DNA of 35,751 nt from the NCBI GenBank assembly GCA_947457875.1, contig CANGWV010000005.1, positions 1 through 35,751 of the forward strand, read 5' to 3'. Numbering within the stretch: the stretch's first letter is position 1; each line of letters begins with the position of its first letter. Origin of the DNA: Burkholderiaceae bacterium (GTDB taxonomy: Bacteria > Pseudomonadota > Gammaproteobacteria > Burkholderiales > Burkholderiaceae). Both the position numbers and the translations under genes were made by a program. Of the stretch, positions 28,602 through 34,390 are shown in pieces. Below the pieces are notes generated by a model. The model was not told where the DNA came from. It did not search any database and saw nothing but the letters and a program-made list of their open reading frames with translations.

Positions 28602-28916
28602 ATGATCAAACTTCTTCATCTTTGTGCGCTGCTTTTATTGGCTGGCATTGGTATGCGGGCGGTTGCAGCACCGATTTACATCACCAGCTACCCGTCTGAG
28701 GCCAATGCTAAGGTATTTGTGACGCAATACAAATCCGAGGCCAATTGCATTGTGTTTGAAACGCCTTACCAAAGCGAGAATGACCCGGGAGTCTGGTTCT
28801 TCACCAAATACAAAAGCAATGCACGGGCTCGCATTTACTACACTCAATACAAATCAGAGGCTGATTTAGTGGTGTATTTCACGAAGTACAAAAGCGAGGC
28901 GCGTTGCCGTTATTAA
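28602..28916 (+). CDS. Secreted six-repeat protein, DUF6150 / septoil-knot type
   Basis: Function unknown. The 104-residue product begins with a clear signal peptide (basic MIK, leucine-rich core, cleavage near VAA-P at residue 23), so it should act in the periplasm or outside. The mature part is almost wholly six repeats of 13 residues with the pattern [VI]-[FY]-x-T-x-Y-x-S-E-A-x-x-x. The key tyrosines fall at 30, 43, 56, 70, 83 and 96; one extra residue (Trp65 region) shifts the phase at repeat 4. Two cysteines, Cys49 and Cys102, could form a disulfide. The repeat pattern and the internal GVWFF break match my recollection of DUF6150, a family I recall being described as a 7_1-knotted beta fold. 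The MOSC gene follows after 2 bases. Confidence 0.8.
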   Translation: MIKLLHLCALLLLAGIGMRAVAAPIYITSYPSEANAKVFVTQYKSEANCIVFETPYQSENDPGVWFFTKYKSNARARIYYTQYKSEADLVVYFTKYKSEARCRY

Positions 28917-28918
28917 CC

Positions 28919-29530
28919 ATGAACCTGATTTCAATTAATAGTGGCAAAGTAGGCCCCTTATTTGCGAACCAGCACCAGGATCGCACCGTGGTGATGTCCG
29001 GCATTAAAAAGAGTAGCATTAGTCACGCGGGCCAGCCAAGCCCAGTTGAGATCAATACCTTGGGCGTGATGGGCGATGAGCAGGCCGACCCAACCGTGCA
29101 TGGTGGGATAGAGAAAGCCATTTACGTTTATCCACACGAGCACTACCCATTTTGGAATGCACTTTTATCGCGTGAACTAAAAAAACCAATCGATTTGCAA
29201 CCCGGAGCAATGGGTGAAAACTTCACCATCACGGGCTTGTTGGAAGAGAATGTGTATGTGGGCGACACCCTACAGATTGGCGATTTGGAATTTGTCGTGA
29301 CCAAACTGCGCGAGCCGTGTTTTAAGTTCAATGCGCGCATGGGCTACAAAGGCGCAGCAAAAGCAATGTTGCAATCGGGGTATTGCGGCTGGTATATGCG
29401 GGTCATCACGCCAGGAATATTGATTGCTGGCAGCGCGATAAACCACCGACCAGGAAGGCAAGAAACCGCCATTGCAGATCAGGTGCGATCAATCGCCAAG
29501 CGAGACATGCAGCGTGATTGGTGGGATTAG
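28919..29530 (+). CDS. MOSC domain protein, YiiM-like
   Basis: MOSC domains bind molybdenum-cofactor sulfur or act in N-hydroxylated base detoxification (YiiM and YcbX in enterics). The 203-residue protein has LGVMGDEQADPTVHGG followed by KAIYVYPHEHYPFW, the MGENFT motif, and the conserved cysteine in KLREPCFKF that would coordinate molybdenum. A small C-terminal helical extension (about residues 165-203) fits YiiM. I chose the ATG at 28919 because the family starts with this methionine; the frame is open five codons further into the preceding gene. It starts 2 bases after the repeat-protein stop and is probably co-transcribed with it. Confidence 0.88.
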   Translation: MNLISINSGKVGPLFANQHQDRTVVMSGIKKSSISHAGQPSPVEINTLGVMGDEQADPTVHGGIEKAIYVYPHEHYPFWNALLSRELKKPIDLQPGAMGENFTITGLLEENVYVGDTLQIGDLEFVVTKLREPCFKFNARMGYKGAAKAMLQSGYCGWYMRVITPGILIAGSAINHRPGRQETAIADQVRSIAKRDMQRDWWD

Positions 29531-29543
29531 GGCTCCAAGAAAA

Positions 29544-29569
29544 AAGCCACTGCAGATTAGCAGTGGCTT
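29544..29569 (-). terminator. Rho-independent terminator after the tRNA
   Basis: A perfect 10-bp stem (AAGCCACTGC with GCAGTGGCTT) closes a 6-base loop. On the minus strand it continues into TTTTCTTGG, giving a run of six Ts, so it ends the tRNA transcript 7 bases beyond its CCA end. On the plus strand only TTCTAAA follows, so termination of the MOSC gene by the same hairpin would be weaker. Confidence 0.8.
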
Positions 29570-29576
29570 CTAAATG

Positions 29577-29653
29577 TGGTGGCGATTCAGGGATTCGAAC
29601 CCCGGACCTGTGGATTATGATTCCATCGCTCTAACCAACTGAGCTAAATCGCC
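29577..29653 (-). tRNA. tRNA-Met (anticodon CAT), probably elongator
   Basis: A full cloverleaf reads on the minus strand: acceptor GGCGATT pairing with AATCGCC, D-arm GCTC/GAGC, anticodon loop ATCATAA with anticodon CAT, T-arm CGGGG/CCCTG with TTCGAAT loop, discriminator A and an encoded CCA. The fully paired first acceptor pair and the lack of three G-C pairs in the anticodon stem argue against initiator tRNA. A CAT tRNA-Ile2 (lysidine-modified) cannot be excluded without comparison. The outermost anticodon-stem pair is an A-C mismatch. Confidence 0.93.
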
Positions 29654-29661
29654 GAACTGGC

Positions 29662-29670
29662 ATTGTAGCA
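29662..29670 (-). promoter_or_regulatory. Candidate extended -10 promoter for the tRNA
   Basis: TGCTACAAT on the minus strand is an extended -10 element ending 8 bases before the tRNA 5' end, the right distance for a start just upstream of the mature tRNA. No good -35 hexamer is visible at 17 bases. Confidence 0.5.
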
Positions 29671-29837
29671 AATAACTTTAAGCACGGCCTGATGCAGGCA
29701 GTTCGTATCTTAGATGAATATCCCGCGCCGAATTGCCCTAATACCCTGTTTTAAAGCTTGACTACCCAATTCTCGTAATTATTTTGAAATGGGCGGCTGG
29801 CTCGTAAAACTGGGCCTAGTTTATAAACCGAGAGCGC

Positions 29838-30755
29838 TTAAAACCGCGTTACTAAATTCAGCGCTATTGCAGGAGCCGTTTTGTAGTTTGAATTGAACAC
29901 CTTGTTTCCGCTACTGTCTGTAACCGAAACGGCGCCCCCAACATTCGCAATCGTATAAAGATCTAATCGGGTTTGCCGATCAAATGCATAGGAAAACTTT
30001 GCAAAAACGGGGACAAAACGATTTTCACCAACACCGCCGGCGTAGGCACTGGAATCATTCAGTCTAAAGCGATAGCTGCGATAAGCGGCTCCACCTGAAA
30101 CCTTAAAGCTTGGAGTGACTGCATACGTCAACTCCAGTCCAGCACCACCTGCAGGACCTCCTGGGAATGGGTTGTTTAAGTTCCATCGGTCGGTGATTTT
30201 CCAGTCAATCACCACGAAAGGAAAAATACGATTTGTATCAATTTGACGGAAGACGCCAGTGCCCAGTCCGAGATTTAGGGTAGGGGACAACTGCTTCGAT
30301 GCATTCACGATACTGCCGTAGGTTAGTGAATTGCTCGCACTGGTGCCCTGCTCTCCAGATGACTCTACGGTAGGAATGAGATTTAATCTCCAGTCAGAAT
30401 CCAGTTTGTGGGAGTAGACCATGCTGAGAGCTGGAGAATTAATGGTTGACCATGGATTTTTTCCGCTGGCACTATAGCTTTGCATATTGCTCCAGTTCCA
30501 AAACTCACTCTCGTATCGTACAGAGATGCCTACTGTGGTGCTCGATGAAACAGGTTTGATGAGGCCTAAAGAAGCACTGACGTTTGACCATCCGAAATTG
30601 CCGGATGCTTTTAAATCGGTATTGAGCTGATTAACACCAACGATGCTAACGGATGCTCGAATTGCATCGCTCTGTCCAGGACCGCTTGGCTGTGCTTGGC
30701 TTATGACGGGGAGCCCAATCAGTACGAGTGCGAACTGCAGAAAAAGGTGACGCAT
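29838..30755 (-). CDS. Predicted outer-membrane beta-barrel protein of unknown function
   Basis: I do not recognise a specific function. The 305-residue product starts with a signal peptide (MRHLFLQFALVLIGLPV, cleavage near SQA-Q at about residue 21). The rest is rich in alternating polar and hydrophobic stretches with many aromatic, serine and glycine residues, and ends in a terminal phenylalanine (LNLVTRF), the usual outer-membrane insertion signal. Composition resembles the DUF6268-type barrels, offered only as a suggestion. It stands alone, with gaps of 184 and 168 bases on its two sides, in which I see no other genes. The following minus-strand gap has a weak palindrome but no clear terminator. 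Confidence 0.75.
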   Translation of the reverse strand: MRHLFLQFALVLIGLPVISQAQPSGPGQSDAIRASVSIVGVNQLNTDLKASGNFGWSNVSASLGLIKPVSSSTTVGISVRYESEFWNWSNMQSYSASGKNPWSTINSPALSMVYSHKLDSDWRLNLIPTVESSGEQGTSASNSLTYGSIVNASKQLSPTLNLGLGTGVFRQIDTNRIFPFVVIDWKITDRWNLNNPFPGGPAGGAGLELTYAVTPSFKVSGGAAYRSYRFRLNDSSAYAGGVGENRFVPVFAKFSYAFDRQTRLDLYTIANVGGAVSVTDSSGNKVFNSNYKTAPAIALNLVTRF

Positions 30756-30923
30756 GATTAGGGCCGATCCAAGAAGTAAGAATCAATACTAATGTAAATT
30801 TGATTATGAAAAGAGCGAACTGACTTTATTAGCCAATTTAGGAAAATAGACTGCTCTAAATTAGATTCCCATAGATACTGAATGGCAATTCAAGCGAGAC
30901 CATAGCCCCTGCAATTCCATGAA

Positions 30924-31469
30924 TTAATTAAACGTCCATTTAGCCCAAGTAAATAGTACATTTCCAAAACCATCTCCTCCAGGCACAAATGCCGTTTGCA
31001 GGCTTGCCTTTTTGTAACTAATGGATCCAACTGGTAAAAGGCCGGGAAATGGAATGTAATTATTGATGTCTTGTCGGGACATCATAAAAACCGTGGCACC
31101 CGCACCGATTTTCCAGTCGCCATTATTCGAGAGGTTCCAACTGGGGATCCAGGCATACCCAGCCATGTATTGGTAGATACCATGGGAATCTTTAAAGGTC
31201 ATTCCGTAAATGCCTTCCCAATTATTGTTTTTGTTGTAATAGCCTTTTCCAACGCCGATGCCAAGGGGTATGTGGGTATATTGGCTAATCTTTTCTGGTG
31301 AGTAGGCGTAGGGCATGTGATAGGTATACAGAGGCACATACAACTCCCAATCGCCTTTATCGATGATCGTTTTGAAACGCGCTTTTGTATTGTCGATAAA
31401 AGAGGAAGTAGATTGCGCATGCGCGCAATGCATTGAAAATAGAAAAAGAATGGCGAGAAATTGACGCAT
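30924..31469 (-). CDS. pagP: PagP-like lipid A acyltransferase
   Basis: Outer-membrane enzyme that transfers an acyl chain (palmitate in Escherichia coli) from phospholipid to lipid A. The 181-residue protein has a signal peptide (cleavage near AHA-Q at residue 18) and an eight-strand barrel. The catalytic residues line up as His51 (YTYHMPYAY), Asp94 and Ser95 (FKDSHG), with the same 43-residue His-to-Asp spacing as Escherichia coli His33/Asp76. It also keeps NWEGIYGM, IPFPGLLPVGSISY and the final FTWAKWTF. The residue matching Gly88, the floor of the acyl-chain pocket, is Ala106 (GYAW rather than GYGW). It stands alone, with its own candidate promoter. Confidence 0.9.
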   Translation of the reverse strand: MRQFLAILFLFSMHCAHAQSTSSFIDNTKARFKTIIDKGDWELYVPLYTYHMPYAYSPEKISQYTHIPLGIGVGKGYYNKNNNWEGIYGMTFKDSHGIYQYMAGYAWIPSWNLSNNGDWKIGAGATVFMMSRQDINNYIPFPGLLPVGSISYKKASLQTAFVPGGDGFGNVLFTWAKWTFN

Positions 31470-31495
31470 AGAAAAGATGGCAACGAATCAGAGCA

Positions 31496-31524
31496 AATCT
31501 AATTATCCGGCTCGAAGATGTAAA
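31496..31524 (-). promoter_or_regulatory. Candidate sigma-70-type promoter of pagP
   Basis: On the minus strand TTTACA (31519-31524) and TAGATT (31496-31501) are separated by 17 bases. They match the consensus hexamers at 5 and 4 of 6 positions. The start site would fall about 20 bases before the pagP ATG. Confidence 0.4.
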
Positions 31525-31599
31525 CTAAAAAACGGGTAAATTCTGGGTCTATTTGTTAGAATTGTCCTGCCCGCGCAAAAAAGAGGCCACTACGGTGTG

Positions 31600-32259
31600 T
31601 TAACGCGCACTGCGCCGCGCCTGAATTTTCTTGAATACTTCTTTACTAAAGATCCACAGCGCCGGCAGGCCAGGAATAATAATCATGGCAAGGGCAACAA
31701 GGGAGAAGTTGGCTTTCACCCAGGGATGTTCCCCAATCCAGTAGCCCAATGCAGTTAGGCTGCAAACCCAGAGAATGCCACCAAAGACATTGTAAAAAGC
31801 AAAGATGGGATAACGCATGTGGGCAACGCCAGCCACAAACGGAGCAAAGGTGCGGATGAAAGGCATAAAGCGGCCTAGAACAATCGTGATGGGGCCGTAC
31901 TTTTCATAAAAGGCATGCGCTTGATCAAATGCTTTGCGATTAAACCAGCGTGAGTCTTCCCAAGAGAAGACTTTATTACCCACAAATCGTCCGATCGAAT
32001 AATTGAGGGCATCACCCAAGATGGCGGCCGTGGTGAGCAATGCCATTAGTACATACAAATCCATGCCGCCGACTGCGCAGAGCGCTCCTGCCACAAACAG
32101 CAAGGAGTCGCCTGGTAAAAAAGGCATCACCACAAAACCAGTCTCTACAAAGATGATGGCAAAGAGCAGGACGTAAATCCAAACGCCCCATTCATTGGCA
32201 ACAATCGCTAAATTTTTATCGAGGTGGAGAAATAAATCGATGAGGGATGAAAATTCCAA
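31600..32259 (-). CDS. DedA-family membrane protein
   Basis: Inner-membrane protein of the DedA superfamily, whose members are implicated in undecaprenyl-phosphate or phospholipid translocation and proton-dependent homeostasis. The 219-residue protein has several membrane segments and the functional residues Glu39, Asp51 (LPGDSLLF), Arg130 and Arg136 (LGRFMPFIRTFAP), at exactly the numbering I recall for Escherichia coli YqjA and YghB. The start codon is TTG with AAAGGA a few bases upstream; the matching residue numbers support it. It follows the haloacid dehalogenase gene by 27 bases. Confidence 0.9.
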   Translation of the reverse strand: MEFSSLIDLFLHLDKNLAIVANEWGVWIYVLLFAIIFVETGFVVMPFLPGDSLLFVAGALCAVGGMDLYVLMALLTTAAILGDALNYSIGRFVGNKVFSWEDSRWFNRKAFDQAHAFYEKYGPITIVLGRFMPFIRTFAPFVAGVAHMRYPIFAFYNVFGGILWVCSLTALGYWIGEHPWVKANFSLVALAMIIIPGLPALWIFSKEVFKKIQARRSAR

Positions 32260-32286
32260 GGCAATCCTTTGGCGGGCTACTATCCG

Positions 32287-32970
32287 TTACGCAGGCAAGG
32301 TAGCCAGCACGTCATTTAAATTAGCCCCAGTATAAGTGGGCTTAGGGCCGATTTCTTCAAAAGGCAGATTTTGGCGATTAACCCAAAAAGTAGTAAGCCC
32401 AAACCAGCCCGCACCAATCACATCCCAAGCATTACTGGAAACAAAAAGAATATCTTTGGGCGCGCAAGCAAAATGGCTGGCTAATAAACCATAACTGGCA
32501 GGGCTTACTTTGAATTGGCGTACTTCATCGACAGAGATGACCTTATCCAATAGCGTATCAAGTTGATTCGCTTGCAATGCTCTTGACAGCATGGCCTGAT
32601 TGCCATTCGAGAGTACTGCCGTAGCGATCCCTGCTTTCTTAATCTGACTCAGGGTTGATTGGCATTCCGGGAAAGCGCTTAACTTAGCGTATTGCCCCAT
32701 CAGTTGCGCTTCCTGATCTTGGCTCAATGGAAGTGCTAAGCGTTTACAGGAAAAACGCAGTGCGGCAATGGTGAGATCCCAGAACGACTGATAGCGCGTT
32801 GATCCCGAAGGATCGCTCATCGTAATCAGGCGGGTGTATTCAATTTGTCGATCACGCCAGAGCACACATAAGGACTGCCCATGACCTGGGAAGAGGTTTT
32901 CTGCCAAGACCCCCATCGAATAGACATCGAGGAGGGTGCCATAGGCATCAAATGCAATTAGCTTAGGCAT
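32287..32970 (-). CDS. L-2-haloacid dehalogenase (type II)
   Basis: HAD hydrolase that converts L-2-haloacids to D-2-hydroxyacids with release of halide. The 227-residue protein keeps the whole active-site set: nucleophile Asp8 and Thr12 (FDAYGTLLD), halide-binding Arg39 (LWRDRQ), Ser121 and Asn122 (LSNGN), Lys154, Tyr160, Ser178, Asn180 and Asp183 (SSNAWD). These match the arrangement in characterised type II enzymes as I recall them. The protein is likely soluble. It lies 12 bases after the antiporter-like gene and 27 before the DedA gene. The physiological substrate is unknown. Confidence 0.9.
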   Translation of the reverse strand: MPKLIAFDAYGTLLDVYSMGVLAENLFPGHGQSLCVLWRDRQIEYTRLITMSDPSGSTRYQSFWDLTIAALRFSCKRLALPLSQDQEAQLMGQYAKLSAFPECQSTLSQIKKAGIATAVLSNGNQAMLSRALQANQLDTLLDKVISVDEVRQFKVSPASYGLLASHFACAPKDILFVSSNAWDVIGAGWFGLTTFWVNRQNLPFEEIGPKPTYTGANLNDVLATLPA

Positions 32971-32982
32971 GCAGGTGATGCC

Positions 32983-34242
32983 TTAAATAAAGCGGAAGGC
33001 GATGATCGCAATAATCGTTGGTGGAACGGCGTATAGAAATAAATACAGTGGACTAATAACGCCATCATGAAAACTAGATTTCAGAATAGAGTAGCCGGCT
33101 GGATTGGGCGCATTGGCGATGACCGTAAGACCGCCGCCAGTGAGGGCGCCTGCTACCAGCGAATACTTAAATTCATCGGACAAGCCTTCAACCAGTGAGC
33201 CTAAGTAGGTCAGCGCTGCATTATCTGTAATGGCCGTTAGAACCGTGGCGCCATAGTAGACCGTGGTTGAGTCGAGATTAACGAGCAACGGTTGCAGCCA
33301 CCATTTTTGTTGGCTGCCTAAGACAACGAGCCCTGCCAAGAAAAACGCAACCAGCAAACTCTCGCGAATGATGAGCTTATTTTGATAGCGTGCATACGCA
33401 GTGGTGTAGCCCACAAAAAATAAAAACAAGCCCATGAATAAAACCGAGTGGTGTACTGAAATGACCACTGCCACTAAGAAGGCTAAGTGGATGCAAATGA
33501 CACTCGCCGGAATGGCATCAATTTTCTTTTCATTAGGCTGGATATTGAAGCCGCGCAGTTCTTTGTAGAACAAAAGTGCCAGCAAAGTAGAGTTGGCACT
33601 CACTGCAACAGCAGAGCGCCAGCCAAAGTTTTCAAGCATGAACCACAGATCCCAATTCCAGGTGCTGGCCACCATCAAGATGGGAGGCGCGGCATAGGGG
33701 GTTAAGGCGCCGCCAATCGAGATATTGACAAAGAGCACCGCCAGACCCCCATACATCAACTGGGGTGAAATGCGTTTAGAAAAATAGTAGTCACGCAGCA
33801 GCAATGCGGCAACCGTCATGGCTGCCGGCTCGGTAATAAAGGAGCCCAATAGTGGGACGAGGGTCAGCGTGACCCACAGAAAGCCCACCGACTTTTTAAC
33901 CGGCAGAATCGCCGTAATGCGCAATACCAAGAACAAGCAAAACTCCAGAACCGGTTTGCTTGCTGCAATGATCATAATTACAAATACAAAGAGCGGCTCG
34001 GTAAAGTTAAGTTTCTCTAAATAGGCAATCGTGGCATCGGTTCCGGTGTAAATAAAAAAGAAGGAAACCAGGACCATGGCCCAAAATCCAAACACCACTT
34101 CCACTTCACCCAGTAAATGCCAGGCCCCTGCATGGTTTGGTTGCTTGTGCGCTAAACCCTGAAAAAAGGCAGTGGAAAAGGTATGGATTACAGCAAGTCC
34201 GAACAGAAGGCTGCTGACGATATTAACGGTGGTGGGATTCAT
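32983..34242 (-). CDS. Putative Na+/H+ antiporter, NhaD-like family
   Basis: A 419-residue polytopic membrane protein with ten or more hydrophobic segments spread over its length. Segments such as ITEPAAMTVAALLLRDYYFS, GGALTPYAAPPILMVAS and LTAITDNAALTYLGSL resemble the ion-transporter superfamily that includes NhaD, where paired helix-breaking loops carry the ion-binding Asp/Asn residues. I would place it with the 'putative Na+/H+ antiporter' family (PF07399). Substrate is inferred only from family. It is the first gene of the antiporter-dehalogenase-DedA set and diverges from the cNMP/CBS gene with a 148-base gap. Confidence 0.8.
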   Translation of the reverse strand: MNPTTVNIVSSLLFGLAVIHTFSTAFFQGLAHKQPNHAGAWHLLGEVEVVFGFWAMVLVSFFFIYTGTDATIAYLEKLNFTEPLFVFVIMIIAASKPVLEFCLFLVLRITAILPVKKSVGFLWVTLTLVPLLGSFITEPAAMTVAALLLRDYYFSKRISPQLMYGGLAVLFVNISIGGALTPYAAPPILMVASTWNWDLWFMLENFGWRSAVAVSANSTLLALLFYKELRGFNIQPNEKKIDAIPASVICIHLAFLVAVVISVHHSVLFMGLFLFFVGYTTAYARYQNKLIIRESLLVAFFLAGLVVLGSQQKWWLQPLLVNLDSTTVYYGATVLTAITDNAALTYLGSLVEGLSDEFKYSLVAGALTGGGLTVIANAPNPAGYSILKSSFHDGVISPLYLFLYAVPPTIIAIIAFRFI

Positions 34243-34390
34243 GGTAATTGCCTGACTATGTCTAAGTGCTTCTATTGTATTGATAAGTCAGTCAAATGAA
34301 CATATGATGGTTTGTAGGGCCTTGATTATCTGATCTCCCGGACACCTTACTCCCATGATGCGAATACATAATCTACCTTCAAATTGAGCG

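Noticed and set aside
28680-28916. Periodic DNA repeat of about 39 bases, at first like a tandem repeat or small array
   Set aside because: It is the codon-level trace of the 13-residue protein repeat; the copies differ at many synonymous sites and there are no spacers.
29577-29653. Initiator tRNA-fMet
   Set aside because: The first acceptor pair is G-C rather than mismatched, and the three consecutive G-C pairs of the initiator anticodon stem are absent.
29815-29835. Near-palindrome AAACTGGGCCTAGTTT after the outer-membrane gene
   Set aside because: It is too short to form a stable hairpin with a loop, and no T-run follows on the minus strand.
32287-32970. MurNAc-6-phosphate phosphatase (MupP) to complete the recycling route
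   Set aside because: The active-site pattern (Arg39, SNGN, SSNAWD) is that of haloacid dehalogenase, not of a Gph/MupP-type phosphatase.
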